Assembly: GCA_022496805.1 (NCBI GenBank)
Contig: CM040103.1
Location: 10,682,001 to 10,746,000, forward strand
Reading direction: 5' to 3'
DNA length: 64,000 nt
From: Pohlia nutans
Lineage: Eukaryota > Streptophyta > Bryopsida > Bryales > Mniaceae
The notes beneath the pieces were generated by a model. The model saw nothing but the letters and a program-made list of their open reading frames with translations. It did not search any database and had not been told where the DNA came from. The translations under genes and the position numbers were made by a program. The stretch's first letter is position 1; every line of letters begins with the position of its first letter. Of this stretch, positions 10,290-21,010 are shown piece by piece.

Positions 10290-10535
10290 TTCTATCACCA
10301 AGTCATGAGTTCTTTGGTTGGTTGGTGAAGGGCGTTGTATCACGATTATGTGGTCCGGGTTCGAAACCAGTTGGGCTCGTTGAGCAGTGGTGTGATACAC
10401 ATGGCTTGGTACTACTAGTGAGTTGTCATGGCAGGAAAATTTGTACCAACCAACCGGCTCGTCCTATCCCCTGAGACAATTTGAGCTAGTTGTTTGAAAA
10501 GAGTGGCTAGCGGTGGTTTTCACCACTACCCCCCC
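10290..10535 (+). repeat. Possible tRNA-derived SINE
   Basis: A perfect Pol III B-box-like word GGTTCGAAACC is at 10358-10368. A plausible degenerate A box (GTTCTTTGGTTGGTTGG) lies about 35-45 bases upstream, a spacing typical of tRNA promoters. The following sequence does not fold as a complete tRNA, so a tRNA-derived SINE head is more likely than a tRNA gene. It abuts the 3' end of the minus-strand LINE ORF2. I cannot fix its ends. Confidence 0.4.
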
Positions 10536-10539
10536 TCTT

Positions 10540-11580
10540 TTAATGTACTACGTCTGTTGGTATTGTTTGGTTATTCTCTATACGTCTTTTATGTAAAAGG
10601 ATAGATCCGGCATATTGTATGGCAATGGTATTTATTGCTTTGAATGTGTGTTTTATGGAGGTTTCACATATATTGAATTTTGTTTCTATTTGTTTCATTG
10701 AGGGGATGTGTGTGGTTCCTCTAGCTCCAACTGTAATGACTATAATAGGATCTACTTTCCAGCCTTGTTGTATGATGTTATTAATTAGAGGTTGGTATTT
10801 TTTAAAAATTCTACCAATTGTTTCCGGTGAGAATCTGTCGTTTGTGTATGTGAATTCTATGAATTGTATGGTTAGGTTATCATCGGGGTTTAGAGGAGGT
10901 GGACTTTGGTATGGGAGGCTTTTAATGCATAGTATATCTGGTTTGAATTTGGCATGACATTGACATCTTTGTTGATTACAAGTACATGATAACAACCATG
11001 GGGGAATTGTGTTTTCCTGTGGGTTGTTGTTGAATGTGCCTGCGTTCATGAGAGTGTAGCATCTTGATTTATTGGAGGATAGTATTAATTTTCTTAGTTC
11101 CCATACTGCTTTGTTGTGGCGTTTAGTTCTTAGTGCATGTATATGATGTTGGTTGCACTTTAAAAGTACATGTAGCCATGTATCTACATCTTGTGAGTTA
11201 CAGATGGGGCATGTTTTTGAGGGGAATCTTTGTATGCCAAAAAATAATTGTTTTCGGGCGTTACCCATATATTGACCGGTTCGGAATTTTAGTATGCTTG
11301 TTTTTTGTGCGTCAGTTATTTCTGGATTTTTCCAGAAGTCGTTAGACAGTTCGTTATCTATGATGGGGTTTGTTGTCCATTTGTTGATGTTGGGGAAATG
11401 TTCTGCCATTAGTTCTAGGTTATTTTCACGGTCATATTTCTTTATGTATTCTTCCAAACATTTAACTGGGCCTTTGTCTGGTCGTTTGATACGACCAGGC
11501 CATGTGTCTTTTTGGAAGTAGTAAGGTGTGGTATGTGCAAATTCGTGTGGATTTACTGCAAATTGATAATCTCTTTTCAT
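10540..11580 (-). other. CCHC knuckle and restriction-like endonuclease region of ORF2
   Basis: After RNase H the 346-residue segment has C124-C127-H137-C142 (CPICNSQDVDTWLHVLLKC), the zinc knuckle preceding restriction-like endonucleases in R2/R4-type LINEs. Then come FKPDILCIK (PD of the nuclease core, D215), QFIEFTYTND (E242), FKKYQPLINNI, and GWKVDPIIVITVGARG. PD...E...K in this order fits the PD-(D/E)xK fold. The PD-to-E spacing is longer than in R2 (26 residues), so I call it with moderate confidence. A single element having this plus APE would be Dualen-like. Confidence 0.6.
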
Positions 11581-11589
11581 GGTACCTTC

Positions 11590-12245
11590 TTTTGCGAGTT
11601 GATCCGCTTGTTCATTTCCGTTGATTTTGGCACGTGCTTTTACTTTGTGTATTGTGGTGGGTTGTGTTCACTTTTTTAGCATTTCCACCATTTCTTGTAG
11701 TATGGTTTTATCTGCGTGGTTGTTTTGTTGAATTGGGTGTTTTAGTTGTGTGTTTAGAATATGTATACAATTAAGACAGTCAGTAAAAATGTGTGCGGGT
11801 TCATTTATGTATTTAGTGGTGATTATTGAGAGTGTTTCGTGTATGGCCATTAGTTCTGCTCTAAAGCATGTTTGTAGTCCAGGCAGTCTTTTTGATATTT
11901 GTACATCTGGTTTAGATGAGTTGTAGATACCATATCCAGCTTTTTCTTTTTTCCAATGGCCATCATCAGCTTCTTTTGGTGGTAAAAAGGATCCATCTGT
12001 GTAATAGCAATATTGTGGTAAAAAATATAGTGTAGTGTTTATTTCGAAATTTGGAAGGGGGTCTATCCACATGTTTTGTAGATTATTATAGGGCGGATAT
12101 ATGAGTTTGTTCCATTTTATGCTTCTGTTAATTTTTATGTCCGGTGGTGTGGGTGGTGCTATTTGTGTATGGTATTGCGAGATTTGTAGATTTTCAATTG
12201 TTGTGTTTATGGTGTTTATTTGGTTTATTGTGCCAATGTTTATAA
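11590..12245 (-). other. RNase H domain of ORF2
   Basis: YCYYTDGSF carries the first catalytic Asp. KAGYGIYN follows, then CFRAELMAIHETL (catalytic Glu), AHIFTDCLNCIHIL (second Asp) and, after a TGA at 11668, KARAKINGNEQADQLAKEG with the final GNExAD motif. This is an intact-looking type I RNase H layout. The nonsense codon stands where Arg (CGA) is likely. It would remove the RNA strand during cDNA synthesis. Confidence 0.85.
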
Positions 12246-12892
12246 ACACGCAATTCGCTATTTATGCACTTGGTCAAGTGCGTTCATTTCATGAGCAAAT
12301 CTTGCTTAAAATTTTTTGTGAAAAAATTTCTCTAAAAAACAACCATTTTTGTCGTTCTACAATTACTTTCATTGTAAACAAACAATTATTTAATTTAATT
12401 TTTATTCTTATCTTTATCTTTTATCTTTTTATTTTATTTTATTTTTTCTTTTATCTTTTCTTTATCTTGTTTCATTTATTTTATTTCTTTCTTGTCTTCA
12501 ATTTATTTTCCTTCTTGTCTTCCTTCTTGTCTTCTTCTTTTTCTTCTATTTTTTTTCATTCCTCTTGTGGCATGAGGAATGAAAAAAACTAGAAGAAAAA
12601 GAAGAAGACAAGAAGGAAGACAAGAAGGAAAATAAATTGAAGACAAGAAAGAAATAAGATAAATGAAACAAGATAAAGAAAAGATAAAATAAAAAATAAA
12701 ATAAAATAAAAAGATAAAAGATAGAGATAAGAATAAAAATTAAATTAAATAATTGTTTGTTTACAATGAAAGTAATTGTAGAACGACAAAAATGGTTGTT
12801 TTTTAGAGAAATTTTTACGACAATATTTTTAATGCTTCCGGGGACCGAGTGCATGATTATATGGCCAAGTGCGTAAATAGCGAATTGCGTGT
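12246..12892. mobile_element. Foldback element FB-A (almost entirely inverted repeat)
   Basis: Begins ACACGCAATTCGCTATTTA and ends with its inverse. From about 12336 to 12802 the two arms are nearly perfect complements around a short centre at 12555-12582 (CATTCCTC ... GAGGAATG), so a single strand would fold into a hairpin of about 300 base pairs. Arms are CTTGTCTTC-rich. Outer ends differ: left has TTCATTTCATGAGCAAAT, right has TATAATCATGCACT when read inward. Flanks ATAAACA / ATAACA (complement) look like a decayed target repeat. It sits in LINE ORF2 between the extra region and RNase H. Confidence 0.85.
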
Positions 12893-13714
12893 TGTTATTG
12901 TTTTGATGGTGAATACACCATATGTGCATTGCAAGTGGTTCGTTTCGGGTTTTGTTGAGGGTTAGTGGTATTGTTGGTTCGTCATATGTGATGGTGTCCG
13001 CGGCAAAATGTATAATGGCATGCATATCCGGGAAGGATCCTTTGTACGGTGATAGATTTTGGTACGAGTTGGTGTCTGGGATTGCTAAAATGGTGACAGT
13101 TTATGGGTCTTGTTTTGCTGCTAGTCTTGCCCAATGTATTGTTTGTTGTGTTGTTTCGACGTCATTTGGGTGTGCATATCCGATACCTTTCCATTTGTAT
13201 TGAAAGGCTGTCCCTAGCGAGCCAAATATCTTATCTCTGGTGAATGTTGAGTAGAATTGGGTAGATTTCATGGAACATGTAATTGGTGAGGAAAAGTATG
13301 AGTGTGTTATATTAAATGTTGTTATTATTGTGTCTAGAATGGTGGATGGGATGGTATGGTGTGGTGTTTTTACTGTATTCTTTTTGTGGTTTTTGTGTTC
13401 GTATCTTTGGTATAACCAGACTACTTCTGATTCAAATGGTTGTATAGCAGGTATTAGTCTGTGGATGTTGTATTTATTGTTGTTATATTGTTGCCATAAC
13501 CATTTTATTCTTGGAGTGGGAATGGTGGTGATATATTTGCCGGTGTCGTTATATATGTAAGTTTTATCATTTTGTGTTTGAATGGTGCATTTATTTGTGT
13601 CGATGTCTCTTTCTGGGTTACATTCGATTGTGGATATTTTAATGTAGGGGATTATTGTTGGAGGTGGGATTTATCTTGTGTCTCTGTTTTGTTCTGGTGT
13701 AAATTGTGTGTTTA
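12893..13714 (-). other. Extra ORF2 region between RT and RNase H, methyltransferase-like
   Basis: Between the two foldback elements about 270 residues continue in the RT-connection frame once FB-B is removed. The order is IPTPRIKWLWQQY, then KIFGSLGTAFQYKWKGIGYA, HPNDVETTQQTIHWARLAA, TVTILAIPDTNSYQ and HAIIHFAADTITYDEP. An F-W-x-G-x-G-Y-A-x-P step, then a helix with a Trp, then a hydrophobic strand ending in P recalls the motif IV region (NPPY/F) of Dam-like adenine methyltransferases. DIRS elements are known to carry such a domain. Here the PP is degenerate (AHPND), so enzymatic activity is unlikely. TAA codons lie at 13671 and 13101. Confidence 0.35.
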
Positions 13715-14439
13715 ACACGCAATTCCCAATTTATGCACTTGGCCAAATGCGCTCATTTCACGAACAAATTTGGCTTAAAAAAATTTGTTTAAAAAATTCT
13801 CTAAATTTTTTTTATTTTTGTCTTTTTACAATCACTTACATTGTAAACAAACAATTCTTTTATTAATTTTTTATCCTTATTTTTTATCTTTTCTTTTATC
13901 TTGTTTTCTTTTTTGTCTCCATCTTGTTTTCCTTCTTGATTTCCTTCTTGTCTTCCTTCTTGTCTTCTTCTTTTTCTTCTATTTTTCTTCATTTCTTACT
14001 TTTCACTTTTTTTCTTCTTGTTGCAGCAGCAAGTCCCACACTCACAACAAAGGAGGAAAAAAACCAAAAAAAAAAAAAAAAAAAAAAAGCTTTTTTTTGT
14101 ATTTTTTTTAATTTTTAGGACTCAGCTTCTGGCTGAACCCTAAACGCCGGCACAGGAAAAAATATCTATATATATATATATTTATTTATTTATTTATTTA
14201 TTTTCCGCTGTTTCGGTCGATAGGGTGCGCGGCCGCGCACCCTATCCCATTCTCGTCTCTCTTTTCTCCTTTCTCTCCTCTCCCTCTGCTCATATATATA
14301 GGGGAGAGGGGGAGGGAGAGGGAGAAAGAGGGGGAGGGAGAGGGAGAAAGAGAGGGAGAGGGAGAAAGAGAGGGAGAGGGAGAGGAAAATGACAGAAAGA
14401 GGGAAGAGGGGAGGGAAGAGAGGGAGAAGCCGAAACGGC

Positions 14440-14474
<35 letters not shown>

Positions 14475-14992
14475 GTTTTTTGGCCGCCGGTTAGGGTTCA
14501 GCCGGCGGCTGAACCCTAAAAAAATCAATTTTTTAAAATTTATTTTAGGGTTCAGCACCACAATGGCTGAACCCTACACAAGGAAGAAGAGAACCGGAAA
14601 AAAAAATAAAAAAAATAAAAAAAATAAAAATAAAAATAAAAATTTTTGTCGTGAGTGTAGGACTTGCGGCTGCCACAAGAAGGAAAAAAAATGAAAAGTA
14701 AGAAATGAAGAAATATAGAAGAAAAAGAAGAAGACAAGAAAGAAAACAAGATGGAGACAAGAAAGAAGACAAGAAGGAAAACAAGATAAAAGAAAAGATA
14801 AAAGAAAAGGTAAAAGAAAATATAAAGATACGGATAAAAAATAAATAAAAGAATTGTTTGTTTACAATGTAAGTGATTGTAGAAAGACAAAAATTGAAAT
14901 TTTTTAGACAATTTTTTAGACAATTTTTTTATTGCGCCCAAGGGCCAAGTGCATGATTATATGGCCAAGTGCATAAATTGGGAATTGCGTGT
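13715..14992. mobile_element. Foldback element FB-B
   Basis: 1278 bases with ends ACACGCAATTCCCAATTTAT and its inverse. A perfect 6-base flanking repeat TGTTTA is at 13709-13714 and 14993-14998. CTTGTCTTC-type arms surround a middle holding CTGAACCCTAAA words, purine-rich GAGAGGGAGAAAGAG runs (14300-14420), poly-A runs and a perfect 28-base palindrome at 14219-14246. It has the same asymmetric subterminal signatures as FB-A in the same orientation. Inserted in LINE ORF2; removal with one target copy restores the frame. Confidence 0.85.
14219..14246. repeat. 28-base perfect palindrome, GC-rich
   Basis: GATAGGGTGCGCGG is followed by its exact reverse complement (centre GGCC with a NotI-type GCGGCCGC). 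It is the most GC-rich spot in a very AT-rich neighbourhood, placed near the middle of FB-B. FB-C has two related imperfect words (27240-27262, 27447-27470). Confidence 0.9.
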
Positions 14993-14998
14993 TGTTTA

Positions 14999-17407
14999 TG
15001 ATATTTTGATATTGTTTGTTTTTATAATCTGTGTAGTAATTTGTAAGTAGGTTTAGATTATGGTGTATAACTGTTGGTAGATTTATTGGAAATAATTCGC
15101 GTTGTTGTAGCCATTTATTGTATGTTATGTGGTTTGAGTCTATCCATTGGCATAAATAGGTGTTATATTTTTTAGGTATTTTATACTTGTCTTTTGTTGT
15201 AATTGTTTTGTGGTTTAGGATTGTGCTAATGGGGTGTCTTATGGGGTCATTTTTTATGTTATGTGGTGGGGCTGGTTGTTGTGGCTGAAGTGGTTGAGGG
15301 AATTGCACGGGGTTTATTGGTGTTCTTGGTATTTTTCTGTGGTTATAAATTTTATATTTTTCTTTTAGTGTGCGAGGTGGTAAGTGTCTTCGGCATAGAT
15401 TTGGGCAATCTGGGGTACATTTTGGTTCACAAAAGAGTTGTTCTGCTATGTTTAATGCACTTTTGTCTAGTTTAGTTGGGTTTTGATAATATATTTTAAA
15501 GTCTTCTGGTGACATTAGTTTCGTGCCATTGGGGAGGATGATTTGTTCTACATTGTAAATTTTATGCGCCATTAATTTATATAATAATTTGATGGAGAGT
15601 TTTGGGTCTAATTGTGGGAGTTCGTTTGTGACTGTGGATCGCCTTTCTTTTTCTAGTTCAGTCATGTGAAGTTGGAAGTTTTCTTCTGTGCTTTTTAGAT
15701 GTATATCAACTGCTGTTTTGAGAAGGAATAATGTACGTGTTGTAGGTGATGTAATGCAATCTTGTCGCTTAATTCGTGGGATGTTTTCGACACCGCCGGC
15801 TTTAACAAGTATGTGTTGTATTAGTCCTTTATATATTATTCCAAGTCTCCCTTTGTCGTTAAGTGCATTTCGAAGTTGTTCACCAATGCTTCTGAGGTAG
15901 GTATTTTTTAGAGAGAAAGCTTCTAGTCCAAATAAATCATGGTGTAGTTGTGTTACTATGTTTGCAGTGCTTTTAGGTAGTCCGCATATTGTTTTTTGGA
16001 TTGCAATAATTTTCTTGTCAAGTCTTTTAATGGTTGGTAGTGAGTATGGGACTGCGAAGAAGCTGTAGGCTATGCCTGCTCTGATTACTGTGTCCACTAT
16101 ACTGATTCTTTTTTGATGGTGGCAGGGCCTTTTGATAATTGTTTACATTGGTCTATTATTTTAGTTGTGGTGATATGTGTTTGGAGTTTCCATTTTAGTG
16201 ATGGAACTAATTGTATGCCTAAGTATACATACGGTTCATTTTGATGAAGTACTGGTAATGTCTGGTCTCTATAATTGATTTTTTGGGTTGTGATGTGGGT
16301 TTTAAATTTGTTTGGTGGCATTTTGGATTTATTTGGGTAACCGGTAACGGCGCATTTTGTGACTCCCAAGTCCATGCCCGCCCATTCACAGAATTTGTCG
16401 ATTTTGTTTAGTTGTATTTGTAGTGATTTTGTATTGTTTGATATAGCTGCTAAATCGTCCGCGTATGCTGCAGAGCTAATTTGAATTTCTGATGTACTAA
16501 ATTTGTAGCCATTTTCCCCTCTTTGTAGCCATGTCAAGAGTGGTTCTAGAAAAATTATGAAAAGATATGGGCTAAGTGTATCTCCTTGTATGGTTCCTCT
16601 TTGAATTGGTATTGGTTTCGTTTTGCCAAAGTGTTCACCGGTAAAAATGGTGTTTGAATGGGAGTAGATGTTGCCAACTAACATAATTGCATCTTCTGGG
16701 TATCCAAGGTCTTTCATTAGAGTTAGGAGTCTTGGATGATCTAGTGAACCAAATGCGTTTTTGAAGTCTATATAAAGTAGATATATGTCTTGGTTTGTAA
16801 ATTTTGCATCTTCTAGTGCTGCTATGAGGAGTTGTAATTGTCTTGCTGTACTTCTTTCTGCTCTGAATCCTTCTTGACTCTCGTGTAGGATTTGGTATTT
16901 TTCACCGTATGCTGATAATATGTATGTTAGCGTACTGGTGAAGAGTTTATATATTGTGTTTGCAAGTGCTATTGGTCTGTGATTTGGCAGTTGTGCTGGA
17001 TTTCCTTTTTTATAAAGTAGTATGGTTAAACTAATTTTCCATGAGGCTGGGATTTGTTTTTGTTTGTAGCAATGAGTAAAAAATAAAAAGAGTAGTTTTT
17101 GGAAGTTTTCGGGCATGTTTTTTAGTATTGAGTTGGGAATTTTGTCTGGGCCTGGTGTTTTGTTGTTGGATAGGTTTTTAAGACATATTTCATATGTTTC
17201 TTTGTCAAAGTGTTTATACAGTGGTGTTTGTGGATGTCCTCTTTTTTCTATTACAAAACCGTCAAGGTCGTGCCATGGGTATTGTCTAACTCCGCAAGTA
17301 CATTGTACTGCGTGTTCGGGTTGGTAGTAACATGTTGGTACTGTAGGTCTATTGCTAATTGATTGTTGTATGTGGATTTCATTTGCTATGTCTTCTGGGT
17401 TGGTCAA
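14999..17407 (-). other. Reverse transcriptase and connection domain of ORF2
   Basis: Motifs in order in the 436-residue segment are NKTPGPDKIPNSIL, NHRPIALANTIYKL, QEGFRAERSTARQL, LYIDFKNAFGSLDH (catalytic Asp 214), IQRGTIQGDTLSP, AAYADDLA (catalytic YADD 315-318), and a downstream YLGIQL. The thumb/connection (RAGIAYSFFAVPYS onward) is in another frame because of a one-base change in an A run near 16110. The arrangement is typical of LINE enzymes. Confidence 0.9.
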
Positions 17408-17997
17408 GATGTTGTTGTTTCTGTCCGTAATACAGTCTAGTCGTGGTGTTTCTTGATTTTTGAAAACTTTCTTGTTTATTTTCTTTGGGCTTTTGTCGTA
17501 TAGTTGTCTGTATTATTGAATTGCCTTCTTTATACAACTTTGGGTGTATTTTGTGGTGATTTTACGCGCTTGTGTTTTTGCTGTTTTGGCTATTTCTACT
17601 AATGATTGGATCCATTCTATTTGGTCATGTTCTTGGGTTGGGAGTGGTGGGATGTTTACATTTGTATGGGTTTTTAATTCTTCAATTATTGGATGTGTTT
17701 GCCAGTTTTGTGTATTTTTTGTTATGTAAATTGTTTTTCTAATTAGATGGTAGGTGGATAGGTGTTTTTTCCATGGTTTTTGTAGTTTTCTTGGTAAGAA
17801 ACCTCCTTGTTGAGAGGTACGATTTGTTAGTGTTGGGAGTGGTAGTGCACTGCAGGTTTCTTGAATTTTGTCTGATATTTTTTGTATCAAGTGGTTTAGT
17901 TTTGAACATGATGTTTGCCATTGGACGTCTGTTAGTTGATCACTTGATAATACTGTGACGAGTTCATTTATTTGTAGAGCATTTTCTTCAAAATATT

Positions 17998-19167
17998 CTA
18001 TTTTGAATGTTCCATATTTTCTTGTGGTATGGGGTTTAGAACTCTTGTTGTTTTATTTGTTATTGGAATGGGTCTTGCTAATAAGACGTTCGGTGGTATG
18101 TGTAGTATTATTGGTGAGTGGTCAGAGTTAAGGTTGTGGTCGTTGTCTGTGGTTGATGTGTATAAAGTATTATCTGGTGTTTTGATATAGTATCCATCTA
18201 TTAGGCTGGTTTGATTATAGTTTTGACCTCTTTGTGTGGAATATGGGCAGTTTGTTGGGATATATTCTAATTGGAGATTATTTGTAAATGTTCTCCATTC
18301 TATATCTTCCATTTGTGGTGGAGTTGTGTCAGTATTATTTTTACGTCCAATAAAAGCTATGTCTCTATTAAAGTCTCTACACAGTATGTATGTGGTATTT
18401 GGATGTGCATTGATTTGTTGTGTTATGTTTTCTTGGATCAATGGTATATATTGTGTATCTTCTACATGAGACGGCATATACATGTGAATAATTAGTCAAG
18501 TTTGTAGTGGATTATTATTTTTTATTATTATTTGTAAATAGGGTGATATTTCCTTGGGAGTTGGGATTTTAGTGATGTTGCCGGGATATGCGTATTTTTT
18601 GTGTATTAGTGTGAGGAGACCTCCTCATGCGGGTACGTATGGCATTCGTTGTTGCATGCATCTTGTTATGGCGTGTGTGTTGTTAAAAATCAATTTGTAT
18701 TTTGGAAATAGATTTTGTATGTATTTGGTGGATTTTGTAGCAGTTATTTTAGTTTCTTGTATTGTGATGATAGCGAGTTTATCTGGTGTGTTGATTAGTT
18801 CCTGTAGGTTTGGAAGGGCCGTATTTAGTGATGAGGCATTCCATGTAATAAATCTTGTATTGTGGTTTGTTGTATGTATTTCTGGTGGTTGTATTGAAGG
18901 TATGTTTAGAAGTGGTGGGGGATGAGTGTATTCATGTAATGGTTCATGTATTTTTAACGTTTCTTCTAAGAAATTGATAGGGAGGAATGGGAATTTATCA
19001 ATCATGGTTTGAAGGGCTATTGGACCATTATGTTGATGAATAAATGTATACATTTCTTTGTGAATGGTATTTGGTGGGTTTATTAGTCTTTGGTTATTAT
19101 CTGTGAATTCTGTGTATGGATGTGTAGTTGATATATGTCTTTCAGGTGGGTTTTGTAATAAGGACAT
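17998..19167 (-). other. APE-type endonuclease domain of ORF2
   Basis: The start of the fold reads RFITWNASSLNT (like the usual WNxxGL start), then IITIQETKI (catalytic Glu of the QET motif). After two nonsense codons follow IIHMYMPSHVED, ILCRDFNRD (the GDFN motif, here with C-R replacing G-G or G), LIDGYY and LNSDHSPIILHI (catalytic SDH). These are the conserved steps of exonuclease III-like LINE endonucleases, which nick target DNA for target-primed reverse transcription. The frame carries TGA at 18622 and at 18495. Confidence 0.8.
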
Positions 19168-20900
19168 TTTTTCTAGTAGTATTGTTGTCCAATTTGGATT
19201 GGGGATTTGTATTAAGATTTGATCGCATGTTTCTTTTGATGGACTTATTGTAACGATTAGTGCGTATAATATTCTTGGTGAAGGATGATGTTGATTTTGG
19301 TGAATATAATTTGATATGTGCGGGTAGTCATTACTAGCTTCTGTATGGTTTGGGTGTGTTATATTTAGAATAGGGGAAAATTGTTTTGCTCAGTGTTGGT
19401 ATTCTGGTTGTAATTTAATCGTGCTTGGTATAAAATATGTTTTGGATCTTCTTTTATGTGTAGATGGATGTGTTTTTATTAGGTCGGGCATGGGCCCGAG
19501 GTTGGTTTCGATGTCTCCGGATAATAGTAATATTTGGTGTAAAAAATTTCTTTTTAAAGGAGATTTTTGTTCTGTATTTTCTTTTTTGGTTTTATAATTA
19601 CTTTTAGTATGTTTTGACTTTGAAGTGATTTGATTTTTGTTGTTAGGTTTGGGTTTTTATTTTATTTTCATTTTTTTGGTGCATGATTTTGTTTTGTTTT
19701 GGGTGTGTATGTTGATGTGTTTGTATGTTGTACATACTTGTTTTCGAGGGTGTAGTTGGTGAATATTCTCTTGATTTGTGTAGTATTTGCTTTGGGTTTA
19801 GTATTCTTTAGTAGTGTTGTTTTTATATATGTCAGTGGTGGGGTTGAAGAGTAGATTTTTTTGTAGGTGGGTTTGAAGATTGATTTGGTGTTTTATCGTT
19901 GTTATGTTTTGGTTTTGGGATGTGGCAAGGCCGGTAGGCCGAGCCCGTTTTAAGTGGTTTGAGTTACTAGTCTTGATTTGATAAAATTGGGTATGTATGT
20001 TTATGGACAATGTAGGATTTACAGTAGGTATGGTTGATTTGGGATGTGTGTAGGTGTTTGTTTTGGGATTTTGTATTGGCTAGGGAGTTCAATGTGTTTT
20101 GATTTGATATGATGGCTTTTACTTTGTTTTATTAGTGTGATTTTTGCTTTTCTATTATTATATATTTTTAATTTAGTATTTTTAACTGTTTTTTTTGCCT
20201 CTCTATTATTATAGATTTTTACTTTAGTATTTTTAACTATTTCCTTGGGGAGCCTATTAATGGGTTGCCCCAATTCAGTTACTTGGGGTCCCTGGGGACC
20301 ATGGGGACCCCAAGTACCCCAGGTATCCCAAGTATGGTTTGTGTTTAGGTGTGTCTTATGTGCTTTTGTGTATTGGTTAGAGGATTGTTGGTATAAGAGT
20401 GTTTGACTAAATTTGTGTGTTGAGGTGTATTTTAGTTTTAGATTTGTTTGTGTGGAGATGGTTGGTTTTGGTATATTATTTGTGGGTGTTTTTGATGGGA
20501 CTTTATAATGTGTTATGCATGGGAGAGCGTATATGTGAGCATTATTTTTATTTTATTTTATTTTTGGGGGGGGGGGGTATTGTGGTTTTATTAGTTTTGT
20601 GATAAAGGATTTGATGGGAGATGTTTTATAATTTTGTTTGTATTGGGTGAGGCCTGTAGGTCTGGCCCTGTCACGTGTTTTGATGTAATTTAATGTTGGA
20701 GATAGGTGTTGTGTGTGTGTTATACTAATGTGTTTTATTTGCTTGTGATTGGAGGGAAAGTGTGGTTTTATGAGTGGAGTTTGTGTACATGAGATGGGAC
20801 TAATATCCAAAAAAGTATTTGTATTATATGGCCTCTTGAGTACATGAGCACTAGAGGCTGAAAACTGGGAGTTACATAAGAAATTCAGGAGAATAGCTAA
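19168..20900 (-). other. A/C-rich region upstream of ORF2, probable ORF2 N-terminus
   Basis: The minus strand has the same A- and C-rich, G-poor bias as ORF2 and several open stretches without a recognised domain. A short motif RARPTGL recurs at about 19930 and 20655 followed by QNxxT-like sequence. A pair of near repeats VKNTKVKIYNNREAK / VKNTKLKIYNNRKAK lies at 20150-20240. Around 20283-20318 a palindromic word (CTTGGGGTCCC ... GGGACCCCAAG) stands out. This is likely linker or N-terminal ORF2 sequence; no function is assigned. Confidence 0.4.
20560..20578. repeat. Homopolymer G run
   Basis: A run of about twelve G follows a TTTTATTT tract. It could be an assembly or sequencing weak point. 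Confidence 0.7.
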
Positions 20901-21010
20901 GGACAAAAGGGATCAATGGAGCAATGAATATTTTTCTTTTTGGGGTCGGTGGGTGGCACCGGAGAGGACTGGCAGTCGACGTGAGTGACCGATGGCGTTG
21001 TTTGTCGACT

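Larger units (their letters stand above)
10540..19167 (-). pseudogene. Non-LTR retrotransposon ORF2, dual-endonuclease type, interrupted
   Basis: Read on the minus strand, this is one polyprotein: APE-type endonuclease (19167-17998), linker (17890-17513), reverse transcriptase (17407-16097), thumb/connection (16097-14999), an extra region (13708-12893), RNase H (12245-11590), and a CCHC plus restriction-like endonuclease region (11580-10540). It is broken by nonsense codons at 18622-18624 (TGA), 18495-18497 (TGA), 17513-17515 (TAA), 13671-13673 (TAA), 13101-13103 (TAA) and 11668-11670 (TGA), all explicable by C-to-T or G-to-A transitions. There are also frameshifts near 18045 and 16110, and two foldback insertions. 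Removing FB-B plus one target repeat (1284 bases), and FB-A plus one 6-base target repeat (653 bases), returns the downstream parts to frame. The domain set fits the Dualen/RandI clade, known for carrying both endonucleases. The coding strand is strikingly A- and C-rich and G-poor. Confidence 0.75.

Noticed and set aside
10358..10368. B box as part of a functional tRNA gene
   Set aside because: No paired acceptor stem or anticodon arm can be drawn around it, so at most it is a tRNA-derived SINE.
12101..12592. Hydrophobic 163-codon plus-strand frame resembling a membrane protein
   Set aside because: The Phe/Leu/Ile-rich sequence comes from TTCTTGTCTT-type arms of foldback element FB-A. The same applies to frames at 12546-13025, 13785-14111, 14552-14941, 26693-26953 and 27558-27926.
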